Origin: Parvibaculum sp.
GTDB taxonomy: Bacteria; Pseudomonadota; Alphaproteobacteria; Parvibaculales; Parvibaculaceae
Direction: 5' to 3'
Assembly (NCBI GenBank): GCA_020062605.1
Contig: JAGUWA010000327.1
Span: forward strand, 1 to 7,447
Length of the DNA stretch: 7,447 nt
Shown in pieces: positions 1 through 6,139 of the stretch (within the stretch, counting starts at the first letter, position 1; each line of letters starts with the position of its first letter). The notes beneath the pieces were generated by a model. The model saw only the letters and a list, made by a program, of their open reading frames with translations. It searched no databases and was not told where the DNA came from. A program made the position numbers and the translations under genes.

Positions 1-1
1 G

Positions 2-2134
2 CTCGTCGATCGCGTGCTCGGCTACGATCCGAAAGCGGACGAAGCCCTGATCAACCGTGCCTATGTCTATGCCATGAAGCAGCATGGCAGCCAGAAGCGC
101 GCCAGCGGCGACCCTTATTTCTCCCATCCGATCGAAGTGGCCGGCATTCTGACCGACCTGAAGCTCGACACCGCGACCATCGTGACGGCGCTCCTGCACG
201 ACACGATCGAGGATACGGGCTCGACGATGGACGAGCTTACGAAGCTCTTCGGGTCGCAGGTTGCCGGACTCGTGGACGGGGTGACGAAGCTCACGCGTAT
301 CGAACTCACCTCCGAACGCTCGAAGCAGGCGGAGAATTTTCGCAAGTTCCTGCTCGCGATGTCGAACGACATACGAGTGCTGCTGGTGAAGCTCGCCGAC
401 CGGCTTCACAACATGCGCACGCTCCATTTCATTTCCTCAGCGGAGAAGCGGCAGCGCATCGCACTCGAGACGATGGAAATCTACGCGCCGCTGGCGGGCC
501 GCATGGGTATCCAGGAAATTCGCGAAGAACTCGAAGACCTTGCTTTCAAGGAACTCAATCCGGAGGCGCGGGAGGCGCTCCTCAAGCGGTTGAACGAGTT
601 TCGTGAAGCGAGCGGCGATTCGGTCAAGAAGATCGCGAAGGAAATCCAGACCAAGCTGGAAGAGGGTGGGCTTTCCTGTCAGGTGCTCGGCCGCGAGAAG
701 CGTCCCTATTCGATGTGGCGCAAGATGGAGCGACGGGCGATTTCGCTCGAACAGCTTTCCGACATTTTCGGCTTCCGTGTCATCGTGAACGAAGTGCCCG
801 ACTGCTATACCGCAGTCGGTATCCTCCACACGAACTGGCCGATGGTACCGGGCCGCTTCAAGGACTACATCTCGACGCCAAAGGCGAACGGGTACCGCTC
901 GATCCACACCACGATGATCGGGCCGCAGAAGAAGCGCGCCGAGGTGCAGATACGCACCCGCAAGATGCACGAGGTTGCCGAATACGGCATTGCCGCGCAC
1001 TGGATCTACAAGGAGAGCGGGGCGGGCGCCGATGCGTCTGGCGAGTTTGCGGCCACGTTCCGCTGGCTTCGTCAGCTCATCGAGATGCTGGAGCACGGTG
1101 CTTCGCCGGAGGAGTTTCTGGAGCACACGAAGCTCCAGATGTATTCCGATCAGGTCTTCTGCTTCACGCCGAACGGCCTTCTCATCACCTTGCCGCGCGG
1201 AGCAACGCCGATCGATTTTGCCTATGCGGTACATACCGATGTCGGCGACACCTGTGTCGGCTGCAAAATCAACGGCCGCCATATGCCGCTCCGCACGCGC
1301 CTTGAAAACGGCGACGAGGTGGAGATCATCCGATCGCAGGCGCAGCGTCCGTCCCCGGCATGGGAGGCCTTCGTTGCGACGGGTAAGGCGCGCTCCGCGA
1401 TCCGCCGTTCGATCCGTGCGACAAAGCAGGCCGAGTTCAGCCGTCTGGGGCGTCAGATCGTGAAGAGCGCTTTCGACGCAGCGGGCAAGGAAGCGAGCGA
1501 CACCATCCTCGAGCGTGCCCTCGGGCCTCTCCGGAAGGCCGACCTCGACGAGCTGATGGCGGCGGTCGGCGACGGGACGCTAAGCGCGCAGCAGGTCATG
1601 CAGACCGTCTATCCGACCGAGCAATCGCTGAAAAACGGGCGCAAACGTCCGATCAAGGGCAATGGCAAGGACGTGCAGGACGGCGCGGTACGCGTGACCG
1701 GCAGGGCTGCGGGACTGGCGATCCGTTTCGCGCCCGACATGTTCCCGCTGCCCGGCGAACGTATTGTCGGCATCATGATGCCCGGCGAAGGGATCACCAT
1801 TTACCCGATCGATACGCCGGCCCTCGAGGAGTTCGACGGTGACACGACGCGCTGGATCGACGCGACCTGGGACATCGATCCAGAGCACCCGCAGAGCTTT
1901 CCAGCGCGCCTGCGTGTCACGGCGAAGAACGAGGTCGGTTCCCTCGGACATATCGCCACGTTGATTGCCGACTATGGCAGCAATATTTCCAACCTGTCTC
2001 TCGCGCAGCGCGACATGGATTTCTACGACATCCAGATCGACCTCGAGGTCAGGGACCTGAAACATCTGACGCGCATCATGTCCGCGCTTAACGGACTTTC
2101 CTGCGTCAATACCGTCCTCCGTCCGCGGCGCTGA
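2..2134 (+). CDS. rsh: Bifunctional (p)ppGpp synthetase/hydrolase, RelA/SpoT homologue (5' end outside window)
   Basis: This long-form Rsh makes (p)ppGpp from ATP and GTP/GDP and hydrolyses it, setting the level of the stringent-response alarmone in the cytoplasm. Numbering from the GTG at 14, domains run in order: HD hydrolase with SHP near 37-39 and intact HDTIED at 62-67, plus KLADRLHNMRTL at 126-137; synthetase with LSDIFGFRV at 248-256, RFKD at 281-284, GYRSIH at 293-298 and EVQIRT at 310-315; TGS domain around 379-440; ACT domain around 630-706. In this family RxKD marks bifunctional enzymes, whereas E. coli-type RelA has an acidic ExDD. The GTG at 14 is probably not the true start: the open frame continues to the window edge, and the upstream codons (LVDRV) resemble the usual family N-terminus. 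The true start is therefore probably a few codons upstream. pyrE follows after 41 nt, in the same direction. Function is secure; only the start is missing. Confidence 0.96.
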   Translation, partial: LVDRVLGYDPKADEALINRAYVYAMKQHGSQKRASGDPYFSHPIEVAGILTDLKLDTATIVTALLHDTIEDTGSTMDELTKLFGSQVAGLVDGVTKLTRIELTSERSKQAENFRKFLLAMSNDIRVLLVKLADRLHNMRTLHFISSAEKRQRIALETMEIYAPLAGRMGIQEIREELEDLAFKELNPEAREALLKRLNEFREASGDSVKKIAKEIQTKLEEGGLSCQVLGREKRPYSMWRKMERRAISLEQLSDIFGFRVIVNEVPDCYTAVGILHTNWPMVPGRFKDYISTPKANGYRSIHTTMIGPQKKRAEVQIRTRKMHEVAEYGIAAHWIYKESGAGADASGEFAATFRWLRQLIEMLEHGASPEEFLEHTKLQMYSDQVFCFTPNGLLITLPRGATPIDFAYAVHTDVGDTCVGCKINGRHMPLRTRLENGDEVEIIRSQAQRPSPAWEAFVATGKARSAIRRSIRATKQAEFSRLGRQIVKSAFDAAGKEASDTILERALGPLRKADLDELMAAVGDGTLSAQQVMQTVYPTEQSLKNGRKRPIKGNGKDVQDGAVRVTGRAAGLAIRFAPDMFPLPGERIVGIMMPGEGITIYPIDTPALEEFDGDTTRWIDATWDIDPEHPQSFPARLRVTAKNEVGSLGHIATLIADYGSNISNLSLAQRDMDFYDIQIDLEVRDLKHLTRIMSALNGLSCVNTVLRPRR

Positions 2135-2175
2135 TTGCCGCCGTTCCATCCGAATTGAAGCTGGTGAAGAGAAAC

Positions 2176-2760
2176 ATGGATCAAGAAAAGGTTCTGAAAG
2201 AATTCGAAAAGGCGGGGGCCCTGCTTCGCGGACATTTCATTCTTTCCTCCGGGCTCCATAGCCCCGTTTTCCTGCAAAAGGCGCTTGTCTTCATGAACCC
2301 GGCGCGGACGGCGAAGCTTTGCAAGGCGCTGGCCGCGAAAATTCGCGAAGAGGTCGAAGGCCCCATCGATGCCATCGTTTCGCCCGCTGTGGGTGGAATT
2401 ATCCCCGGCTACGAGACGGCGCGGCATATGAAGGTGCCGGCAATGTATGTCGAGCGGGAGAATGGCGAGTTCGCGCTGCGGCGCGGTTTCGAACTCAAGA
2501 AGGGTATGCGCGTGGTGATGGTCGAGGACATCGTGACGACGGGGCTTTCGTCGCGCGAGTGCATCGAAGCGATCCGGAAGACGGGTGCCAGGGTCGCTGC
2601 CGCCGCCTGCCTTATCGACCGTTCCGGCGGCAAGGCGAAGGTGGGGGTGAAGCTCATCTCGCTGGCCCGGATCGCCATTCCGGCCTACCCGGCAGACAAG
2701 CTGCCGAAAGATCTAGCGGCACTGCCGGCTACCAAGCCGGGCAGCCGTCATCTGGCTTGA
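2176..2760 (+). CDS. pyrE: Orotate phosphoribosyltransferase
   Basis: PyrE joins orotate to PRPP to give orotidine 5'-monophosphate, the penultimate step of UMP synthesis, in the cytoplasm. The 194-residue product has an N-terminal GHFILSSGLHSP segment (19-30) typical of PyrE, then DAIVSPAVGGIIPGYE (65-80), and the PRPP-binding loop VVMVEDIVTTGLS (113-125) with its adjacent acidic pair E117-D118. Length fits the family (about 190-215). I chose ATG 2176, where the protein begins MDQEKVLKEF, with a purine-rich GAAGAG just upstream. An in-frame TTG at 2155 would add seven residues but has no visible ribosome-binding site. It lies between rsh and the DUF2062 gene, 16 nt before the latter, so all three are probably co-transcribed. 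A hairpin is encoded in its last codons. Nothing suggests degradation or transfer. Confidence 0.95.
   Translation: MDQEKVLKEFEKAGALLRGHFILSSGLHSPVFLQKALVFMNPARTAKLCKALAAKIREEVEGPIDAIVSPAVGGIIPGYETARHMKVPAMYVERENGEFALRRGFELKKGMRVVMVEDIVTTGLSSRECIEAIRKTGARVAAAACLIDRSGGKAKVGVKLISLARIAIPAYPADKLPKDLAALPATKPGSRHLA
2722..2744 (+). other. Hairpin inside the 3' end of pyrE
   Basis: CTGCCGGCT at 2722-2730 pairs with AGCCGGGCAG at 2735-2744 around a 4-nt ACCA loop, giving nine base pairs with one bulged G at 2739. It lies 16 nt before the pyrE stop codon ends and has no following T-run, so it does not look like an intrinsic terminator. It could be an mRNA stability or processing element in the pyrE-DUF2062 transcript, or simply a consequence of GC-rich coding sequence. 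The structure is seen directly; a function is conjecture. Confidence 0.35.
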
Positions 2761-2767
2761 GAAGGAG
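2761..2767 (+). promoter_or_regulatory. Ribosome-binding site supporting the TTG start of the DUF2062 gene
   Basis: GAAGGAG, immediately after the pyrE stop codon, lies 9 nt before TTG 2777. This strong Shine-Dalgarno sequence decides for the rare TTG start: the next in-frame ATG lies far inside the conserved region, and the codon before TTG (TAT) cannot initiate. Confidence 0.75.
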
Positions 2768-2776
2768 CGCCCATAT

Positions 2777-3400
2777 TTGTTTCGCCGCAGAGTTGAGCTG
2801 CATCCACTCGAAAAACTGAAGGAGTTCTTCTGGCCCCGTTCAGGCTGGAAGCGCACGTTTCAGTATGGGTGGCGGCGTGTGTGGCGGCTCTCGGGCACGC
2901 CGCATGCGATTGCGCTCGGCGTTTCGGCAGGGGCTTTTGCTTCCTGCACGCCGTTCTTCGGTTTCCACATTCTGATCGCGATGATGGTGGCCTGGGTGCT
3001 CCGCGGCAACCTGATCGCGAGCGCGATCGGTACCTTCATCGGCAACCCGCTGACCTTTCCGGCGATCTGGTTCGTCGTCTACGAGACCGGCCGCTACATG
3101 ATGGGAACGCCGGCGCCTGCCGATCCGGACATCGCGGAGACGCTGCAGGCAGCACATGCCACCGACATGATCCTGCCATTCATCGTGCCGCTGACGATCG
3201 GCGCGATCCCCGTCGGGATCGTGTTCGGATGTATTTCCTATGTGGTTGCGCGGAGCGGCGTGGAGGCCTATCAGGCGCAAAGACGCAAGCTGCTGGCCGA
3301 GCGCGTGCTGCTGCGCAGCGGCAATGTCGGTGTACGGGCTGCACCGGAACATATGGGTGAACCGGCGACGCCGGAAATTTCACGGGGGGACGCGGCGTGA
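2777..3400 (+). CDS. DUF2062 family membrane protein of unknown function
   Basis: This 207-residue protein belongs to the DUF2062 family by its characteristic core: FFWPRSGWKR (17-26), GTPHAIALGVSAGAFASCTP (40-59), FGFHILIAMMVAW (61-73) and GTFIGNPLTFPAIW (85-98). Hydrophobic stretches at about 45-75, 80-105 and 133-157 suggest an inner-membrane protein with two or more spanning segments and a basic cytoplasmic N-terminus (FRRRVELHP). The C-terminal part, from about 158, is polar and poorly conserved in type. The start is TTG 2777, supported by GAAGGAG 9 nt upstream; MFRRR fits the family's usual N-terminus. The stop overlaps the pdxJ start by 4 nt, implying translational coupling. The family has no established biochemical role that I know of. 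Its repeated placement next to pdxJ and acpS in alphaproteobacteria hints at a housekeeping or envelope role, but that is inference. Confidence 0.88.
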   Translation: MFRRRVELHPLEKLKEFFWPRSGWKRTFQYGWRRVWRLSGTPHAIALGVSAGAFASCTPFFGFHILIAMMVAWVLRGNLIASAIGTFIGNPLTFPAIWFVVYETGRYMMGTPAPADPDIAETLQAAHATDMILPFIVPLTIGAIPVGIVFGCISYVVARSGVEAYQAQRRKLLAERVLLRSGNVGVRAAPEHMGEPATPEISRGDAA

Positions 3401-4173
3401 GCGGAAATCTGAGGCTCGGCGTCAATATCGATCATGTTGCGACGATCCGGAACGCGCGGGGCGGCGAACATCCCGATCCCGTGCGGGCGGCCGAGGTTGC
3501 AGCGGCGGCAGGAGCGGACGGCATCACGGCCCATCTGCGCGAGGACCGGCGGCACATTCGCGACGACGATATTGCGCGGCTGATGGCGGAAGTGGGCCTG
3601 CCGCTCAACCTCGAAATGGCGGCGACGCCCGAAATGCTCAACATCGCGCTTCGGCATGTACCGCATGCCTGCTGTATCGTGCCGGAACGGCGCGAGGAGG
3701 TGACCACGGAGGGCGGGCTCGACGCAGCGGGACTGCACAACCAGTTGAAGCCGATTGTGGACCGGCTTGGCGAAGCGGGTATCCGGGTGTCGCTTTTCAT
3801 CAATGCGGAACGGCGCCAGCTCGAAGCGGCGAAGTCGCTTGGGGCGCCCGTGGTGGAACTTCACACCGGCGCTTATTGCGATGCCGCTTTCGCGCGTGAC
3901 AATGCCAAGCGCGACGCGGAGCTAGCACGGCTTGCAAACGCAGCGAGAGACGGGGCCGATCTCGGCCTCGAAGTACATGCGGGCCACGGGCTTACGTTCG
4001 ACACGGTGGCGCCGGTTGCCGCGATGCCGGAGCTTGCCGAGCTGAATATCGGCCACTTCCTCATCGGCGAGGCGATCTTCATCGGCCTCGACGCCAGCAT
4101 CCGGCGGATGCGCGACGTCATGGACGAGGCGAGGGGCGGCACCGCCGTCCGGAATACGAAAGACCGCGCATGA
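3397..4173 (+). CDS. pdxJ: Pyridoxine 5'-phosphate synthase
   Basis: PdxJ condenses 1-deoxy-D-xylulose 5-phosphate with 3-amino-2-oxopropyl phosphate (the PdxA product) to form pyridoxine 5'-phosphate, the ring-closing step of DXP-dependent vitamin B6 synthesis. The 258-residue product shows the family signature LGVNIDHVATIRNARG (7-22), HLRED (46-50), NLEMAAT (71-77), CCIVPERREEVTTEGGLD (92-109), ELHTGAY (154-160), VHAGHGL (193-199) and LNIGHFLIGEAIF (216-228). H46, E73 and H194 line up with the known catalytic residues H45, E72 and H193 of the E. coli enzyme, so the protein looks active. It starts at GTG 3397, overlapping the DUF2062 stop as GTGA, with a G-rich stretch 6-12 nt upstream. Its own stop overlaps acpS as ATGA. 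Such overlaps point to coupled translation within one operon. Confidence 0.97.
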   Translation: MSGNLRLGVNIDHVATIRNARGGEHPDPVRAAEVAAAAGADGITAHLREDRRHIRDDDIARLMAEVGLPLNLEMAATPEMLNIALRHVPHACCIVPERREEVTTEGGLDAAGLHNQLKPIVDRLGEAGIRVSLFINAERRQLEAAKSLGAPVVELHTGAYCDAAFARDNAKRDAELARLANAARDGADLGLEVHAGHGLTFDTVAPVAAMPELAELNIGHFLIGEAIFIGLDASIRRMRDVMDEARGGTAVRNTKDRA

Positions 4174-4571
4174 TCATCGGTATCGGCAACGACCTCATCG
4201 ACATCAGGCGGGTTCAAAAAACGCTGGACCGTTTCGGCGACCGTTTCGTCGAGCGGATATTTACCGATGTCGAGCGCAGAAAATCCGAAGCACGGCGGAT
4301 GCGCGCGGCCTCCTATGCGAAGCGTTTCGCGGCCAAGGAGGCCTGCTCGAAGGCGCTCGGCACCGGGTTCCGGCGCGGCGTCTTCTGGCGCGACATGGGT
4401 GTCGTTAATATTCGGGGCGGGCAGCCGACCATGGCGCTTACCGGCGGCGCGTTGCTGCGGCTCAACGAGATTACGCCGGAGGGCATGGAGGCCGTCATTC
4501 ACGTGACGATCACCGACGATCATCCGCTGGCACAGGCCTTCGTAATCATTTCGGCCGTCCCGAGGGTCTGA
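4170..4571 (+). CDS. acpS: Holo-[acyl-carrier-protein] synthase (4'-phosphopantetheinyl transferase)
   Basis: AcpS transfers the 4'-phosphopantetheine arm of coenzyme A to a serine of apo-ACP, making the active carrier for fatty acid synthesis. The 133-residue product is of normal length and has both diagnostic motifs: IGIGNDLIDIRRV at 3-15, with Mg-binding D8, and KRFAAKEACSKALG at 51-64, with E57 and K61, corresponding to E. coli D9, E58 and K62. FGDRFVERIFTDVE (22-35) is also typical. The ATG at 4170 shares its bases with the pdxJ TGA (ATGA), so translation probably re-initiates from pdxJ; only a weak GAAAGA is present as a ribosome-binding site. It is followed by a terminator-like hairpin, making acpS the likely last gene of the first block. 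Pairing of pdxJ with acpS is widespread in proteobacteria. Confidence 0.96.
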   Translation: MIIGIGNDLIDIRRVQKTLDRFGDRFVERIFTDVERRKSEARRMRAASYAKRFAAKEACSKALGTGFRRGVFWRDMGVVNIRGGQPTMALTGGALLRLNEITPEGMEAVIHVTITDDHPLAQAFVIISAVPRV

Positions 4572-4587
4572 GGCGCGAGGGGAGACG

Positions 4588-4620
4588 GAGCGGCGGATTG
4601 TGGTAAGGTCCGCCGTTTTT
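4588..4620 (+). terminator. Probable intrinsic terminator or attenuator between acpS and lepB
   Basis: CGGCGGA (4591-4597) and TCCGCCG (4609-4615) form a perfect 7-bp GC-rich stem with an 11-nt spacer, immediately followed by five T residues (4616-4620). The bases at 4588-4590 can also pair with the first T residues through one A-T and two G-T pairs. This is the usual form of a Rho-independent terminator. It occupies the largest gap between genes in the first two-thirds of the window, and the lepB ribosome-binding site begins directly after the T-run. The loop is longer than ideal and the T-run is short, so termination may be partial. No clear promoter is visible between hairpin and lepB. Confidence 0.6.
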
Positions 4621-4645
4621 GAGGAGCCGCCGCGATGAGCAGGAG
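4621..4645 (+). promoter_or_regulatory. Two tandem ribosome-binding sites for alternative lepB starts
   Basis: GAGGAG at 4621-4626 stands 8 nt before ATG 4635. A second AGGAG at 4641-4645, formed by the first lepB codons, stands 7 nt before ATG 4653, and a third ATG lies at 4659. All are in frame, so either of the first two could be the main start; the products would differ by six N-terminal residues. Confidence 0.55.
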
Positions 4646-5411
4646 TTGGAAGATGGCGATGAGCGAAAACGCTAAAAAGCTGAGCAGCAGTTCCTGGGCC
4701 GAAAATGCCCGGACGATTGCCTATGCTTTGCTGATCGCCCTTTTGATAAGGGCGTTTCTGTTCCAGCCCTTCTTCATTCCGTCGAGCTCCATGGAGTCGA
4801 CGCTGCTGATCGGAGACTACCTGTTCGTCGCGAAATACAGCTATGGTTATTCGAAGCACTCGCTGCCCTTCTCGCCGCCGCTGTTCAGCGGGCGCGTCAT
4901 CGGCATGCAACCGGAGCGCGGCGACGTCGTGGTGTTCAAGCAACCGATCGACAACCACACCGATTTCATCAAGCGTGTCATAGGCTTACCGGGCGACACG
5001 GTGCAGATGAGAGACAGCGTTCTCTATCTCAACGGCAAGCCCGTGCCGCGCGTGCGCGTCGACGATTTCATCTATCGCGACCCGACGGGGAATGTCCGCC
5101 GCATCCCGCAATACCGCGAAACGCTGCCGAACGGCGTCTCCTACATCACGCTCGACATGATCCGCGACAGCGTATGGGACAACACCGGACCTTACGTCGT
5201 GCCGCAGGGCCACTACTTCATGATGGGCGACAATCGCGACAACTCCAGCGACAGTCGTGTAGCGGATTCAGTGGGTTACGTGCCGTTCGAGAACCTGATC
5301 GGCAAGGCGGAGATCATCTTCTTCTCCGCCAACGGGAGCGCGTCGTTCTGGCAATTCTGGAAATGGCCCTGGGCCATCCGCTGGGACCGGATGGGCAAAT
5401 GGGTGGACTGA
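4635..5411 (+). CDS. lepB: Signal peptidase I
   Basis: LepB is the inner-membrane serine protease that cuts signal peptides from exported preproteins on the periplasmic side, using a Ser-Lys dyad. The 258-residue product has one N-terminal membrane segment (about 27-47, rich in Ala, Leu and Ile), then box B with catalytic S52 in IPSSSMESTLLIGDYLF (48-64), the general-base K113 in DFIKRVIGLPGD (110-121), and box E GDNRDNSSDSR (198-208). The usual Pro of the SM-x-PTL motif is Ser here (MEST), a small variation next to the active site. Start 4635 has the best-placed Shine-Dalgarno, but 4653 and 4659 are real alternatives and give the short cytoplasmic tail common in alphaproteobacteria. The single membrane span, rather than the two of E. 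coli, is typical of this class. rnc starts inside the last codons. Confidence 0.96.
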   Translation: MSRSWKMAMSENAKKLSSSSWAENARTIAYALLIALLIRAFLFQPFFIPSSSMESTLLIGDYLFVAKYSYGYSKHSLPFSPPLFSGRVIGMQPERGDVVVFKQPIDNHTDFIKRVIGLPGDTVQMRDSVLYLNGKPVPRVRVDDFIYRDPTGNVRRIPQYRETLPNGVSYITLDMIRDSVWDNTGPYVVPQGHYFMMGDNRDNSSDSRVADSVGYVPFENLIGKAEIIFFSANGSASFWQFWKWPWAIRWDRMGKWVD

Positions 5412-6070
5412 GCGCCAAACTCGGAAAGAAATTAGGTCATGATTTCAAGGACTTGGGCCTTCTTTCCCAGGCGCTGACCCATCCGAGCGCGGAGGGGGCG
5501 AACTACCAGCGTTTCGAATTCCTGGGCGACCGCGTGCTCGGCCTCGTGATCGCGGACTGGCTGGTACGCGAGTTTCCAGGTGCGGATGAAGGCGAATTAG
5601 CTATCAGATTCAATGCCCTGGTGCGCAAGGAGGCGTGCGCGGAGGTGGCCTCGCGGCTCGATCTCGGCAGGTTCATCACCATGGGGGCGGGCGAGGAAAA
5701 GGCCGGCGGAAGGCAGAAACCCGCCATTCTCGGCGATGCCTGCGAGGCGGTGATCGCGGCGCTCTATCTGGATGGCGGGATCGAGGCGGCGCGTCGGCTG
5801 ATCGAGCGGGAATGGTCGCATCTCCTTGAAAAATCAGGGAAAATTCAGCAAGACGCGAAGACGGCCTTGCAGGAATGGGCACAGGCGCGCGGCAAGCCCG
5901 TGCCGAGCTACAAGCTGATCGCCCGGACGGGTCCGGACCACGCCCCGGAATTCACGGTGGAAGTCAGCGCAGGCGGCGCCAAGCCATTGAAGGCGAAGGG
6001 AAATTCGAAGCGGCAGGCGGAACAGGCGGCGGCGCAGGCGATGCTCGAAGAGCTTGGTGTCTGGCCATAA
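5399..6070 (+). CDS. rnc: Ribonuclease III
   Basis: RNase III is a dimeric Mg-dependent endonuclease that cuts double-stranded RNA, releasing the 16S and 23S rRNA precursors and processing many mRNAs and antisense pairs. The 223-residue product has the catalytic domain with signature QRFEFLGDRVLGL (37-49), DEGELA (63-68) and GDACEAVIAALYLDGG (112-127). E40, D44, D113 and E116 match the metal-binding E41, D45, D114 and E117 of E. coli. A dsRNA-binding domain follows (about 151-219) with the basic KAKGNSKRQAEQAAA stretch (198-212). The equivalent of E. coli E38 is Q37, a change tolerated in the family signature. ATG 5399 was chosen because MGGLSAKLGKKLGHDF fits the usual N-terminus and length; the frame stays open further upstream inside lepB, but there it encodes no RNase III sequence. 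The 13-nt overlap with lepB implies coupled translation. Confidence 0.95.
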   Translation: MGGLSAKLGKKLGHDFKDLGLLSQALTHPSAEGANYQRFEFLGDRVLGLVIADWLVREFPGADEGELAIRFNALVRKEACAEVASRLDLGRFITMGAGEEKAGGRQKPAILGDACEAVIAALYLDGGIEAARRLIEREWSHLLEKSGKIQQDAKTALQEWAQARGKPVPSYKLIARTGPDHAPEFTVEVSAGGAKPLKAKGNSKRQAEQAAAQAMLEELGVWP

Positions 6071-6089
6071 CGGGCATAAGTCCGGCCGA

Positions 6090-6118
6090 CTGTCACCCGA
6101 ATGTCATTGAAACGTCAC
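6090..6118 (+). promoter_or_regulatory. Pho-box-like triple direct repeat upstream of era
   Basis: Three 7-bp units, CTGTCAC (6090-6096), ATGTCAT (6101-6107) and ACGTCAC (6112-6118), are separated by exactly 4 bp each and so repeat every 11 bp with an invariant GTCA core. Two CTGTCAT-type units with a 4-bp spacer are the established layout of a PhoB-binding Pho box. The first two units match the consensus at six of seven positions or better; the third is weaker. They lie in the only real gap between rnc and era, on the strand that reads into era. No convincing -10 element follows at a suitable distance before ATG 6140, so a role in era transcription is unproven, and chance is possible. Confidence 0.4.
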
Positions 6119-6139
6119 ATGAACCACGAAGCGGAAAAT

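Noticed and set aside
437..1282. 281-codon minus-strand frame inside rsh
   Set aside because: Fully opposite conserved Rsh domains, with no family resemblance or credible start signal.
2125..2145. Possible terminator hairpin at the rsh-pyrE junction (GCGGC / GCCGC)
   Set aside because: Only about five pairs with a 7-nt loop and no T-run; too weak to call, and pyrE follows closely in the same direction.
3873..4958. 361-codon open frame on the minus strand across pdxJ, acpS and lepB
   Set aside because: It lies opposite three well-identified genes, shows no recognisable domain, and is of the kind expected opposite GC-rich coding sequence.
6101..6139. Upstream ATGs at 6101 and 6119 as the era start
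   Set aside because: No ribosome-binding site, residues unlike Era, and they fall in the phased repeats; ATG 6140 gives the normal length. Not fully excluded.
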